Shown: positions 22,401 to 33,869, numbered from the stretch's first letter. The stretch: DNA of 64,000 bases from Guillardia theta CCMP2712 (GCF_000315625.1 NW_005434593.1:124506-188505), one strand, 5' to 3'. Notes: generated by a model not told the origin, from the letters alone. Numbers and translations are program-made.

Positions 22401-24909
22401 CGTAGTCAGAGAAGCAGCCAAGTCTCAACAGCTCGGAGCACAGCTCGGCCAGCGACAGGCTGTACAGGAGAGCGTCCTTGAGCGCCTCTTGGCCGTTGTT
22501 CTTGTTGAGGAGCCCGAACTTGGCCGAGTTCAACAGGTTGTTCACCACACACTTCTTCAGAGGGCGGAAGTCTCGGAATATTTTGTCGAGCTCGAAGGTT
22601 GGGCGGGGCAGGTCGAGAGCCTCGTCGATCTCGTGGAGAAGCTGCGTTGAGATGTGGAGCTGGACGTAGTCGCTGGGGTTGCGCTGGACGTACAGCACGA
22701 GCATCAGCCTGGCGAACCTCCGCAGCAGGGACAAGGGAAGCTTTTCTCCCTCGAGAGAGCTGAGGAGAGCGTCGTAGCTGACGAGCTTGTTGATCACTTG
22801 ACGGCTGCGGTGGTTGCAGCCGATGCAGAGGCTCTCGTAGAGCTCGAGACACACGAGGTAGAGGTGGAAGACTCCCTCGTACGCTGGTGATACGCACACG
22901 GCCTCGAGGTCGATGGTCTTGGTCGCCTTGCCCTGCTGGTACACGACCTCCGCCATGTCCTTGTCCCCCTTGTGAGTCTTGATCAGGAACTTGGAGAGGT
23001 CCTGCAGCAGCTTGTGGGAGATGTAGTCTTGAAGATGTATGATCCCCTTGTCTCCGCACTTAGCGTACGACGTGAAGATCTTGAGGAGCAGCGGAAGGTT
23101 GTCGTGAGATGTCTGGAGGGTAGAGATGAATTGGTCGATGTCAGATTCTTGAGTGTTGCCAATCAACTCCTCGTTCTCATGTATGATCACTTTGATAGTC
23201 TCTCCGACGATCTCGGTGCAGACCGGGTTCCGCAAGTGGCTGTCGAAGTCGCGGATGAAGGAAGAGATCGTCTTGCCGTTGGCGAAGCAGTTGTAGCATG
23301 CGCTCTGCAAGAGCTCATGGCAGCGGAAGTAGATGGAGCGGAGGGACTCGAACTCCCCGTTCTTGTGCTCCGACGAGCTCCAGAGGTTGTAGATGGAGAG
23401 AGCCAGCTCGACGACAAGCACCAGCACCTTGCTGTTTCTCAGCAGGTGCTTCCAGAACATGGAGCGGTTGTGATGAGAGACGTTGCAGTTGTTGATGGCA
23501 TCTTCAAGCACCTTGAGGGTGGACAGGTGGTTGTAGGTCGATATGTTGACCTTGACCTGGAAGTCCTTCATGTTGATCAGCGACTGGTACAACCTGAGCG
23601 CCTTCTCCAGACTCAACATCGTCCTGCACGCTACCTCCACATCCTCAGACACAGGCAGCACATCGAAGACATCCCCCTTGTTCAACCACTCGATCATCGT
23701 CAGCGTCGACCTCTTCCCGTCATGCTCGTGCTGCGCATGGAGGTACGCCTTCTGCTCTCGCGAGCGAATATGGCAGCAGCCCCCCCAACGCATTAGGCCC
23801 GAGGTAAGGAAGACAGGATCCAACGTGAGACGAGCATCGTAGTTCCTCTCTAGCGCCATCTCCAGCCCTTGCTTGCTGAGACAGAGGTACCGCCCAGTCA
23901 ACAGGTTCTGCAGCATACAGTTGTCGCCGTACTCGACCTGCCGACCTGTCTCCCCTCCCTCCAGCTCCAACCTCCACAGCGAGAATGCCATCAGCCCCAA
24001 CTCATCCTTCTCCAGCCCCAGCTCGCACTCCTCCCCCCGCACGATGGAGGAGACGTAGAGGTCGTGCTCCTTGTGGGTCAGCCTGACTACACTCCCTCCC
24101 CTGACGAAGCTGGGGCCGAAGCTGTCCCACCTCGCATGCTTTCTCAGCTTCCAGTTGCAGGTGTCTCGGTACGAGAAGATTTCATGGACGTCGTAGGGCA
24201 GCAGGTTGTGCGCTGGATCCTCCGACTTGTCTGCGGCGACTTGCACGAACGTCTCTGCTGCAAAGGCGGCGATGCAGATGCTGTCATGGTAGCGGACTGG
24301 ATCGTAGAGGTTGTGACTCTTGTACCTTGGAGTGAAGACAAACCATGAGTTCTCGTCGTAGTCCCTCCTGATCTTCACTCCTGCCACGGAGGAGCCGTTC
24401 TTGCCCACTTGCTCAGCGATCAACATCTTGCCGCTCTTGAAGTGCTTCAGCTGCACTTTGTCCCCGAACTTGACAACCTTCCCCAGGTTCCTCCTGGACT
24501 CTGACTCGTTCGTCATCTGCTCGTTCTGCATGTCGGAGAGGAGGCTCGCGAGCATCTTTTTCTTCTGCACGTCTGTCATCCCGACCAGACTGTCCACGTG
24601 CTGCAGTGTTGAGTTGTACTTGATACGAGCTGCATGATTCTCCTTTGCATACACAACAAACAGCGAGTCTACATCGTCGGCTCCATCCGCAAGGTCGAAG
24701 TTGCGTCTCAGCCAACAGTTCTCATCTACAAACCCATCGGAGCTCATCGATCCAGGAATGTCCGCGCACACGATGCTGAACACATCCCCGATCCGAAGGT
24801 GATTCGCATCCTCAACTCTCTGCCCTTCATGCTCCAGGATGACGCTCTCATACCTTGACCGTGCGCTCTGCACGAAAGTCGTTTGAGGCGAAGCTAGCGA
24901 AGACTCCAT
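16451..24909 (-). CDS. Inositol 1,4,5-trisphosphate receptor-type calcium channel
   Basis: Five exons (24909-21919, 21763-19811, 19557-17815, 17769-16837, 16615-16451), all phase 0, encode about 2,594 aa, close to animal IP3 receptors (about 2,700). The N-terminus has the LRIGDVFSIV beta-trefoil start and MIR-like repeats (GGSVVRLTHKEHDLYV), then helical RIH-type sequence, an RIH-associated motif (GHNLKLQNFLRFQ), membrane segments from about residue 2120, a pore, the inner helix (LMNIIFGIIIDTFAELR), the zinc-binding CFICG...HIGREHNLWNYL linker and a C-terminal coiled coil. The channel would release Ca2+ from intracellular stores. The selectivity filter reads GLRKGDLGEA where animal receptors have GGGVGD. 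IP3-binding residues could not be assigned by eye. The start ATG is followed by an uninterrupted frame. Confidence 0.85.
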
Positions 24910-25310
24910 GTCTTGTCCACTCCTTCACTTCACCCCTTCATGATCGGCCTGCCCGGTGATATCAGAGCATGCCAAACAATCAGACGGCATGCGATGGTTG
25001 AATGCGCTCCAAGAAGGGCAGATACGAAGTGGCTTCCTCCTCTCCTGCTGCCTACCTTCCTGTCCTGACTGTCCCTAAGGTGCTCCTCTCCTCCTTCACT
25101 GATCTTCTATCTCCTTCTTCCTTCCTCCTAATGTCCAATCCTCTGCTCCTATCCTGTGCTGTGCTGTGCTTTTGCTGTGCTGTGCTGTGCTGTGCTGTGC
25201 TGTGCTGTGCTGTGCTGTGCTGTGCTGTGCTGTGCTGTGCTGTGCTGTGCTGTGCTGTGCTGTGCTGTGCTGTTCTGTCCTCTCTCCCCTCCCCTCATGG
25301 GTAGCTCACC
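24910..25310. repeat. Upstream region of the channel gene with (GTGCT)n array
   Basis: Between the start of the minus-strand channel gene and the next plus-strand gene is a near-perfect pentanucleotide array, ctgtg/gtgct, from about 25154 to 25273 (more than 20 units, one tttg interruption). Its translations (AVLCC or STAQH repeats) are artefacts. The divergent promoters of both genes must lie around it; no defined element recognised. Confidence 0.8.
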
Positions 25311-26868
25311 ATGTTTGCCCGACATAGACCAACAAGGAATGTGGCCCTCGTCCCCTCTCGCACCCAACTCAATCGTGCGGTCGCTATGCAGGTTTCTTCC
25401 CCGCCCCCGCCCCTACCTCCTGCTGCTCCTGCTCCTGCTCCTCCTGCTCCTGCTCCTCTTTCTCCTTCTTGTTTTTCTCCTCTTCCTTGTCCTTCTCATC
25501 TTACTCCTCCTTATGGTCGTCTTACTCCTTCTTCTCGACGAACTCCGCTTCTTTGGTTTTCCCCTCCATATCCTTCCCTTCGTTTTGAAACATTATCATC
25601 CCTCCTAGAATCTCTCCCTTACACCCACCTGATCACCTCACCTCACCTCTCTTCCCCTCCCCTCCTATAATCTCCTCTTCTCTCGATGCTGCAAACGTGT
25701 GTCATCTTTGCCTTGTGCTCAGGTCTACTCGGAAAACTCCGACGGCACCATCCTATGGAATGCTTCACTGGTGCTGCGCAACTACCTACAGAAGAAGCAG
25801 AGTGAGTTCTCAGGACGGAGAGTGTTGGAGCTCGGAGCAGGACTGGGTCACCTGTCCCTTGCGATCAGCAGGATGGGCGCGCATGTCACATCGACGGAAG
25901 CTCGTTGTAGAGGTGCGAACTCGGCCTCCTCGCTGCTGCTCCTGCCCAGTGACTCTGACTGGCAGTGGAAGAGGCTGCGACAGCGAGCGGCAGCTGCAGG
26001 TGCTGGGGGTGTGTCAATCAACTGAGGAGGAGCGTGAAGAAGAACCTTGCGCTGGAGCAAGACGTGTCGCTGAACGAGTGGAACGATGTTGGATGTGAAG
26101 GGATGGAGGTCTGACTGAGTTGTCAACTCAGATGTATGGTCTTGGAAAGATCGAGTGACGTCTGAGGGTGGCAGGGGAAAGGCTCAATCAGGGTTGTTGA
26201 GCTCCAGTGGGGAGAGGAGGCGAAAGATCGCTGGGTGAGGAGAGGAGGAGAGGAGAGGAGAGGAGAGGAGAGGAGAGGAAGGGAAACGAGAGGAGAGGAG
26301 GGGAGGGGAGGGGAGAGGAGAGGAGAGGAGAGGAGAGGGGAGTGAGGGGAAAAGAGGATTTCCTACGTCTTGCTCAATCTATCCCAGGGGCCTCTGAAGC
26401 AGGAATCCGAAACAGAGGATGGGAAATTCGACTACATCATAATGTCTGAAGTGATTTACAATCAGTCATCTGACTCCTTGTATGACGATGATTTCCATGA
26501 CAATCTGGTTGTTTGTTTGCTTGCTTGCTTCATCTGGAGTTCTAACAATTCTCTTGCAGATATGGACGATCTTGCAGTTTGTAAAACCCGGGACGATCAT
26601 TTACAACGTGTTTGTTGACCGACCTTTCTCGTTCATGTTCTTTGCCAAGATCGATGAACTTCCTGGGAAGTAAGAAACGGACAAGAACAACTCGAACATC
26701 GTTGACTTGTTGGCAAGGCCGTTCAAGGTGGAGGTTGTCGATGAGAAGGAGTACGAGTGCCTGGTATGGACTTGTTACTTCCTGTGTCCTGTCTTCTGAC
26801 CGCCGTACAAGCTGAAAGATGACGATGATGCCAAGCTGTACATGCACAAGTTATGTTATTCCGGCTGA
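25311..26868 (+). CDS. METTL21-like protein methyltransferase
   Basis: Clear exons: from 25723 (end near 25914 uncertain), a segment ending at 26106, then 26388-26507, 26560-26669, 26718-26763 and 26812-26868, in phase. The first has the family signature of a Trp-Asn before the AdoMet site (GTILWNASLVLRNYL), then motif I RVLELGAGLGHLSLA and the acidic post-I strand (HVTSTE). KFDYIIMSEVIYN is the motif-IV strand preceding the active site, and KPGTIIYNVFVDRP a late strand. Relatives methylate lysines of chaperones, eEF1A and similar proteins, so substrate here is unknown. A first exon from ATG 25311 to 25391 joined over a 331-nt pyrimidine-rich intron fits phase 0 but is unproven. The junction between motif I and the LRRSVKKNL helix is unresolved. 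Confidence 0.65.
26190..26345. repeat. GGAGA purine microsatellite in intron
   Basis: An array of gagga/ggaga units inside the methyltransferase intron preceding 26388. No coding sequence seen. Confidence 0.7.
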
Positions 26869-27146
26869 ACGGTTGAGACCGCTGTTTCCTTCTCTTCCTG
26901 CTCCTGCGGCAAATTTGTCGCGACAAACAGCGCAATCACCTTCTCCTCCTGTACTTCCGACTCGTCCTGACGCTCCCCCGTCACAGTTTCTTCTTCTCCC
27001 CCTCCCTGCTCCGTCCATTTCAACATTCCCTTCCTTTCATCTTCGTCATCGTAGTCGTCATCATAACCATCTTTACCATCACCATCGCTACTGATAAACT
27101 CTAGCAACAGCAAGTTCACAAACTGTTGAACAGTCTTGCTCATACT

Positions 27147-30100
27147 TCATTCATCGTCGTCTACCATGAACTCGTCGAGCCCGAACGTGTCCATCCCGAC
27201 CTGCGGTCAAGCATGTCAGCAGGAAGGAGGAGAAAGGCTGCGATGAGGGCTCAGGATGTCGGAGGGGTGGCGAAGCTGGTGGAGAGGGGGGTGATCGAAG
27301 TCAAAGGATAAAGGAGTGAGTGCGGAAAGGAGAGGAAAAGGGGAGCAGGAGATCAAAGGGAGGAGGGGGAGCGAAGAGCGAGGAAGGGGGGGGGGAGGAG
27401 GAGGAGAGAGGAGGAGGGAGGGAGGGAGGGAGGGAGGGAGGGAGGGAGGCGGAGGGAGGGAGGGAGGAGAGAGGAGGAAGGGAAGGGAGGGACGGTCGTN
27501 NNNNNNNNNNNNNNNNNNNNNNNNNNNNNNNNNNNNNNNNNNNNNNNNNNNNNNNNNNNNNNNNNNNNNNNNNNNNNNNNNNNNNNNNNNNNNNNNNNNG
27601 GAGGGAGGAGAGAGAGAGGAGGGAGGAGGGCTGCTGCTGCAGACTGTCAAACTTCGTCACCTTGGTCTTTCCTCCCGTCTCTGTACGCATTGATGTCAGG
27701 TTGCAAACACCACAATGAGGGGCAGGGGGGGAAATAATAAGAAGGCAGCCGATGAGGGGAAGGAAATGGGGAGGAGGAGAAGGAGGAGGAAGACGAGGTC
27801 AAGGGGGAGGACGAAGAGGAACAAAAGGAAGAAGAGGAGGAGAAAGAAGACAAGGAGGAGGAGGAACAGCAGCTAGGTCCTCACTCTTTGGAGCCGAAGT
27901 CGACACTCCTGCAGGGGCAGGGGAGCTCGGAGCAGGGGAGGGCTCGCGCGAGACCGGGGCACCGGGGAGACGATCAGCCCCGAGGAGACGGAGGTTGACC
28001 TGGAGACGTCAGGACAGGAGGAGGAGTCGGAACGAGGAGGAGGCGGGACGAGGAGGAGGCGGAAAGAGGAGAAGGAGGAGGAGGCGGGACGAGGAGGAGG
28101 CGGAAAGAGGAGAAGGAGGAGGAGGAGGCGGAAAGAGGAGAAGGAGGAGGAGGAGCTGGAGGAAGAGGATTGTACCTGAGAGCTGCGCTTGCTTGTCATC
28201 TGCCCTATGACGTAGAGGGCCTGCTCCAGGTCCTGTGCTGGTGGATGAGAAGAAATGGCAGGCAGGTGCGCCTGACCTCAGGGACGCCGTTGCAAACTCC
28301 CGAGACGATGACTCCCGTGTACCCCGAGCTGTGGAGCTGCTTTGTCTGCGGGCGAGTGAGGGCAGAGGAGGAGCGGAGGGACGAGGGAGCGAACAAGGAT
28401 CGGGCAGAAGGAGCAGGAGGAGGAAGAGGATGATGATGAAGGAGAGCAGAAGCAGGAGCAGGATCAGGAGCAGCACGGGGCGAACCAGCTCGAAGCAATC
28501 TTCTTCTGTCTCTCTCCTATAATTGACTCGAGCAATCCTGACTTGACTCTCGGGAAGACTCTTCAAGATCTGACGAACAGGTTTGAGATGTAGAGGAAGA
28601 GGGAAAAGAGAAAAAATGAGGAGAAGCATGAAGAGGGAGGAGGGAGGAGGGAGGAGGGAGGAGGGAGGGAGAGGGAAACAAGACAAGAGGAACAGGGGAA
28701 GGGACAAGGACAATAGCACGAGCACGAGAAGGTAGGAGGATGTCACCTGCTGAGCAGACTCGGCGTCATATGCCTCAGCAATCACCACCTCGCAGTTGCA
28801 TGCCGCCTGCTCTGTGAGGATGAGCCAAGGAAAATTTGCCGTCCTTCACGCACCGCGATCTTTGCATCGTCCTCTTGCGAAACGATGGCTACGGCTTCCA
28901 TATCAAGAACCTGAGCGTACCGCGACAGTTTCTGCGCTCACGAAAGTCTCATCAAAGGACGTCCTCCTCCGCCTCCGCCTCCGCCTCCGCCTGCTCCTCC
29001 TCCCACCTCCCACCACCACCACCACCACCACCACCACCTCCTCCTCCTCCTCCTCCTCCTCCTCCAAATGTCAAGTCACACACCCCCGCTTCCTCCTCTG
29101 ACAGATCGCCAGCAGCGAACGCCACGGCTCCAGCACCGGCTGCCTTGGCTTCTGCAATCTCCTTGAGGGAGGACACCCCCCCTCGGATCACACAGACTGA
29201 CGGGGACGAGGAACGAGTTCAAGTCAGCATCCTGCCACACGCTGCCAGCAGCTCACCAGGGCCTGGAAACTCTCCCGCAGCAGTCTGCTGCTCTTTGCCG
29301 AATGCTTCCAGGCACTCCAAGTCTCTTCCCTCCGGCTGCAGGTCGATCCAGATGGCACAGCACTGACCATCTCTTAGGCCCTGCAGACATCACGATCAGC
29401 GGGAGAGGGGGAGGAAGAGGGGGATGAGCGAAAGATTGGGGGCAGAAGGAGGGGGAGGAAGAGAAAGGGTGAAAGAGGTGGAGGAAGGGAGGAGGGGAGG
29501 GGGGGAATGGGGAGGGGGAGGGGACCAGGAGGAGAGGTGGAAGAGGGGGAGGGATGGAGGAGGACGAGGGGGAGGGGTGGAAGAGGGGAAGGGGTGGAAG
29601 AGAAGAGGAGGGGTAAAAGGGTTGAGGCGAAAGTGGGATGGGGATGACAGAGGAGACAGGGAGTCTTGCCTGGGAGATGCCTGCTTTGCCAGTGATCTGG
29701 AAGGGATCTTGTGGATCGGAAGATTTCACCGGCGTGTCTGCAGCAACATTTGATGAAGACGCAAAGTCAAATCAAGGTTTTACTTCCAGGTGAAGTCCGT
29801 GACTCGCATCAGACATCAAAGAGACAAGGGAACAACAAGACCTCCACACCAGTGCAGCATTCCATCCCGATTGCCAGAGCCTTGGAGCGCTTGTTCATCG
29901 CGGTTGCTAGTGGGGTCCTCTTCTTCGGTTTCACTTTGCCGTTCTCAGCCTGGGGAGGAACTCATTACTCTGATGAACCTACAGCAGCATGCAGCTGCTG
30001 CTGTGCAACATGAATGGCATGAGATTGACCTTGTCCATGAATTTCTCAACCTCCTGCGGGTCGATCGCCATGCGCAGCCCAAGACTCGTCCCTGCCTGGC

Positions 30101-30282
30101 GAAGGCTCATGCTCTTGGGGAGGGAGAGCGAAGGACCTGATGGATTGAGAATAAGCGCTGTCACGAGCATGCTGGCGGGTACCTTGTAAGAAGGCACTAG
30201 AGGACCATGGCAGGACGAGGAAAGTGAGATAGATAGCAAGGCGAGGGAGAAGTCCCGGTGAAGTTCGTCTCTCACGAGGCAT
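27147..30282 (-). CDS. Plastid-targeted IGPS-like TIM-barrel protein (3' part across gap)
   Basis: Exons: 30282-30183, 30136-30030, 29949-29842, 29812-29794, 29737-29670, 29380-29257, 29196-29084, 28931-28854, 28809-28747, 28569-28486, 28345-28277, 28232-28176, then unresolved exons around the gap and a probable last exon 27200-27147 (ends FMVDDDE). Phases agree throughout. The N-terminus is a signal peptide (LAIYLTFLVLPWSSSAF) with the Phe boundary of secondary-plastid leaders. VCVIRGGVSSLKEIAEAKAA, GAGAVAFAAGDLS and LDMEAVAIVSQEDDAKIA follow the order of indole-3-glycerol-phosphate synthase barrel strands, but the RKDF lysine and the INNRDL motif are not seen. One intron uses a GC donor (CAG/GCAAGA at 29669). 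A divergent, possibly non-catalytic plastid protein. Confidence 0.55.
27320..27640. repeat. GGGA purine repeats around gap
   Basis: gggagggagg-type runs flank the 100-N gap at 27500-27599. They probably belong to introns or the 3' region of the plastid-protein gene. ORFs here are low-complexity. Confidence 0.6.
27500..27599. other. Assembly gap (100 N)
   Basis: Exactly 100 N; true length unknown. It hides the junction between exon 28232-28176 and the presumed last exon at 27200-27147. Confidence 0.95.
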
Positions 30283-30299
30283 CGGATCCTGTGAAATTT

Positions 30300-31490
30300 C
30301 TTTAGCTGAGCTGTGTTGATTGATCCCCAGTCTTCGTTGGGATGAAAAGATCAGGAGCATGAGGAGCGGCTGGGGTGAAATGAAGCAAATCATGTACAGA
30401 AAAAAACATAATGTTCCAAACATCCAAATCATCTGCACCTCATCGCATGTAATCGTGTGAGCATTTACCAAGGACTCGGCTTCCAAAACGAAGCACCTTG
30501 CCATTCCTCGCCATATACACACAAAGGCTCGCAATCCTTCACTGACTCTTGTGTGAGGAGCTGATATGTATCAACATTGCCTCCTCGATTTCCCATCTTC
30601 CTCCTCTCTCTCCCCCTCCCCTCCTCCTCCTTGGTCTCCTTTCCTCTTCTTTTCCTCTGCAGGCCATACGGCCTCCACTTTGTTGACCCTCGTCCCCACC
30701 ATGTCCCGGGCCCGGCCTACCGCAATGTTACTGAATTTCAAAGGCCCGGCGCTCCGGGCCCGGCGGCCATTTGAAAAGGCCAAAAATAATAACCGACGTA
30801 TTCGAAATATTTCATTTGATAATTCAAAAATTCAAAAGTCCTCATGGAATTTGGACAATTCAGCGCAGAGTTATGCGTGGGTCAGAGAAAAAGTTTCCCC
30901 ATCGGTTGGAGGAACATTTGTAAGTGGGGGTGGGTCAGTAGCCGATGACTACGGGTATTTTAATAAGTAAATACACGGGTAGTCAATGGTCAGAAACCTG
31001 GGGGGGTTGAAGATCAGTGGTTTGCCTGCAGGGTTTTCCGGGGTTTGCGCGCCAAAAGATGTCGAGGAGGATCGTTGAGGCAGAGGGGAATGGAGGAGGG
31101 AGAGAAGAAGAAAGGAAGAGCTATGGAGAGATAACTGTGAGGAGATGGTTTGTGATCTAATAGATTACTGAGAAGTCAAATCAGAAAAGCTACGATGATG
31201 TACAAGATAATGTCGCGCAATGGGAGAAGTGGACAACGGGGTAGCAGACAAATGCCATCCAAAGCTCTTGTATGTGGTTGCAACCCACCAGATCAAATAG
31301 AATATGATCTTATCAAACCCAAATGAGATGATAATATCCAAAAGGCATCAGATGGAGGCAGCAATCTAACCGTGACTGTTGCTGTAGGGGACGGAAGAGG
31401 GAGGGGAGGTGTAGTGTATGGTGAGATGAATGAATGTACCTCGATGAAGGATAGTGGGGCACTGCAATGGTGCTCATAGTCTTGTTCTAC
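30300..31490. other. Intergenic region with GC island
   Basis: Upstream of the plastid-protein gene. A small cccgggcccggcc-type GC island lies at about 30700-30770, then AT-rich sequence and a ggggtgggtcag/gggtagtc tract at 30920-31010. No convincing coding exon between 30300 and 31480. Confidence 0.4.
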
Positions 31491-31719
31491 AGGTCATCTT
31501 CAACAAGTCCCTTGTTATCATGTCATTCCCCTGGTGCGATGATCAAGCAGAAAAGTGAGAATTGCTAATTTCTTTGTGTCCAAACGTTCTCCTTATCCCA
31601 CTCCTCTAGGCAGGCGGTAGTTCGCCGACCCCAGTCAAAATCAGGGGCAGGTGGCTGCCCATGGGCTCAGGTGCAATTTCTTGGTCCTAGACAGCTGGCT
31701 GTATTGACTTGAATTTCAG

Positions 31720-32397
31720 GATGACGATGCGGATGAGTTCAAACGAGGACCACCGAGTAACAGAGGAAAGCGCACGGGCATTCCGAATCAATCTCCGCAG
31801 TATGAGGCTGCTGGAAAGCCGCTGTCCATGAAGCCTTCTGGTGGACAAGGACCCCCATGGGCGGCCACCGATGCTGACTCTTGGGCCCCCCCATCAAACG
31901 CTTATGGTGCTGGTGTTTTGATGCCGCCGAAGGGCGCCGAACTCCACGTTCCATATGATCATGCGCCATACTATGCGCAGCCTCTGCCAGATGAGGTAGA
32001 CTACCCGGAGATCGACTACCATGAGCCAGCTCCAAGACCGATGGATGCTTACAAGTACCGAGGAGCTGCCCCCTGGGCACAGGTCTGAAATTCAATCTTG
32101 ATGATAGCGCGACGGTTGGGAATCTTATTGCCTTCTCTCGCAGGACGAGGAGGAGCCCATGGTCTCTGTGTCCAAATCTTCCTTCGCTGCCCCCAAGTCT
32201 GTGAATCAGCCTTCTCAGATTCACCAGTCCTCCAACCACATAGACAACGCGACTGCTCAGCGAGTTACTGCCGAAACGAGACTTGCTGCAAAAGCCATCC
32301 GAGCTAGGATGCAGGTACTTGCTTGTGTGCCTTGTGTGGAAAATAGTTCTGATTCTGTTGGCAGGGCGCAGGCAACGTTCTTACTTGGGCCCAGTAA
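31720..32397 (+). CDS. Disordered Pro-rich protein, 3' exons (5' unresolved)
   Basis: Three exons (31720-32082, 32144-32314, 32365-32397) splice in phase 0 and end GAGNVLTWAQ. The protein is Asp/Pro/Tyr-rich (DDDADEFKRG, DEVDYPEIDYHEPAPRP) with a short Ala/Arg helix (RVTAETRLAAKAIRARM) near the end, so mostly disordered with a terminal helix that may be a binding element. A likely upstream exon at 31493-31553 (MSFPWCDDQAE) has a GTGAGA donor but its phase does not join directly, so at least one small exon is missing from my model. No family recognised. Confidence 0.5.
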
Positions 32398-32732
32398 GAA
32401 CAGGAGTTTGAATTTTGCATTTCACGCCGATGTCGTGTTTTGACCTCTGTACATCTACTCCTTGACACATCGATTTGCTGTAATTGTAGAGTTGCCACTA
32501 TAGAACTCCAGGATCACTTGTAGTTTTATTTTATCAATTCGAAATGATTAAATTGACTGACGCTTTAAGATGACATCCTCCACTTCATGTGCGCCACGAT
32601 GTGACAACACTAGCTTTCACCTTGATGCCAACTTCTACTGCAGCCTCCATCTCTCCCATCGTCGACGATGATCACTATTGCGGACAACAACATAATCAAA
32701 TGACCTGAATCTGTGAGGGCAACTTGAAAGCG
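32398..32732. other. Convergent 3' regions
   Basis: 335 bp between the stops of the disordered protein (plus) and the coiled-coil protein (minus). AT-rich, with nothing recognisable beyond the expected 3' UTRs. Confidence 0.5.
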
Positions 32733-33869
32733 TCAGCCAAAGATCCTTTCCAAGCTTCGATTCCTTTCCCTTTCAATCTGTAGTTCACTCTTCGCATGCT
32801 CGAGTCTGCGATGCAAGTCTGCTCTTCCAAGTTCAGAGCGAGCAATCTTTGCTTGCAGAGCCTCTATCGATTCTTGAGCGATTCTCAGCTGTTCGCACTT
32901 CTCCGCTATCAGGTCCATCTCTTTCAGCGACCATAGCCCGGGGCTGGGGTCCTTGAAGGAATCATCGCAGTCGCTATGAGACAACTCGCTCAAAGAGTCT
33001 GGATCTACCATGCTCAAAGACTTGTTAGCCGTGCCTGCCGACGACCTGGTTGCCGTCATGTGTCCTGATGCCCTGCTCGAGCTGTCTGTGCTCAATTCCT
33101 CCTGGATCTGTGCAATCAACCCCAAGACTTCTCGTTCACGATTCTCGTCTGCTCGTTCCTTTGAGAGAAGGATCGGTGACATCGTGACTCCTTGGAGAGT
33201 TTGTTTCCTGCTCTCAAGAGCTTTCCTGCTCAGAGATTTCTGAGCAGTAGGATGGAGCTGAGAGTGATCAACATGCAAGTCTTCTAAGGTTTGTTCGATC
33301 TTCGTTACTTGTGATACATCGATCCCATGAATGTGTCTTGACGTGATGTACGTCATTCGAAGGGTTGATTCATCATTCTTCTTTGCATCGATGCTTCTGT
33401 CACCAAAGTTCGATTCTGACAAGATAATATCATACTGTGATTGATCCAGAGCATTTAGAAATCCAACGTATTTCTTCAAAGTGTCGCGGAGGATTTTGAC
33501 TTCATCTTCCACGACGTAGAGATTTTCGCTCATCTCTGTCAAATATGCCTCTAGTTCCTTGTTTCTCTCTTTCAGCCTCAGATTTTCTGTCTTCACATCA
33601 TCGTGAGAATGTTCAGGCGAATTTGAATGAAAATTTTCGTCGAGGTCCATCTTCCTGCCTTTTTGAGATGGAAACAACCTATCTTGATATGTTCTGCTCT
33701 CAAAATGTAGCTCCAACCATCGAGTGAAGCAAGACTGCATCAGCTCCACCCGCTCGACTCTTGGCAGCATCGACCATCGTCGCATGCACCTTTTCTTGAT
33801 GGAAACAGCTTCGCATGCCGAAGACTCCTCGGCGATCCTTGATCGCAGGGGCTCAGCCATTCCCCTCAT
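32733..33869 (-). CDS. Coiled-coil protein, unknown, single exon
   Basis: 378 aa without introns, from ATG 33869 (a second Met four residues later is equally possible). A basic, Trp-containing N-terminus (KKRCMRRWSMLPRV) is followed by a leucine-zipper-like helix (LRLKERNKELEAYLTEMSEN), a Ser/Thr-rich linker and a long C-terminal heptad region (EKCEQLRIAQESIEALQ) ending in LERIFG. This suggests a scaffold or cytoskeletal protein; no catalytic motif. It is one of the few intronless genes of the window. Confidence 0.65.
   Translation of the reverse strand: MRGMAEPLRSRIAEESSACEAVSIKKRCMRRWSMLPRVERVELMQSCFTRWLELHFESRTYQDRLFPSQKGRKMDLDENFHSNSPEHSHDDVKTENLRLKERNKELEAYLTEMSENLYVVEDEVKILRDTLKKYVGFLNALDQSQYDIILSESNFGDRSIDAKKNDESTLRMTYITSRHIHGIDVSQVTKIEQTLEDLHVDHSQLHPTAQKSLSRKALESRKQTLQGVTMSPILLSKERADENREREVLGLIAQIQEELSTDSSSRASGHMTATRSSAGTANKSLSMVDPDSLSELSHSDCDDSFKDPSPGLWSLKEMDLIAEKCEQLRIAQESIEALQAKIARSELGRADLHRRLEHAKSELQIERERNRSLERIFG

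Noticed and set aside
22972-23796. 274-aa plus-strand ORF inside the calcium-channel gene
   Set aside because: Lies fully antisense to the long first exon of the channel; composition is that of a shadow frame. The same applies to 18148-18999 and 19069-19566.
25149-25367. STAQH pentapeptide-repeat ORF and its plus-strand AVLCC counterpart
   Set aside because: Simple translation of the GTGCT microsatellite.
27126-27311. 62-aa plus-strand ORF ending KLVERGVIEVKG
   Set aside because: Attractive C-terminus, but the opposite strand supplies a plausible last exon (FGLDEFMVDDDE) for the plastid gene and no upstream plus exon fits.
28836-29366. Plus-strand ORF with a PDZ-like look (LLRNDGYGFHIKNL)
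   Set aside because: Opposite strand carries exons of the plastid IGPS-like gene that join in phase with their neighbours; the ORF then runs into Pro/Ser repeats.
30566-30970. 134-aa ORF across the GC island at 30700
   Set aside because: Begins in a pyrimidine microsatellite and passes through the GC-island and GGGT tract seen in other gene deserts; no conserved look.
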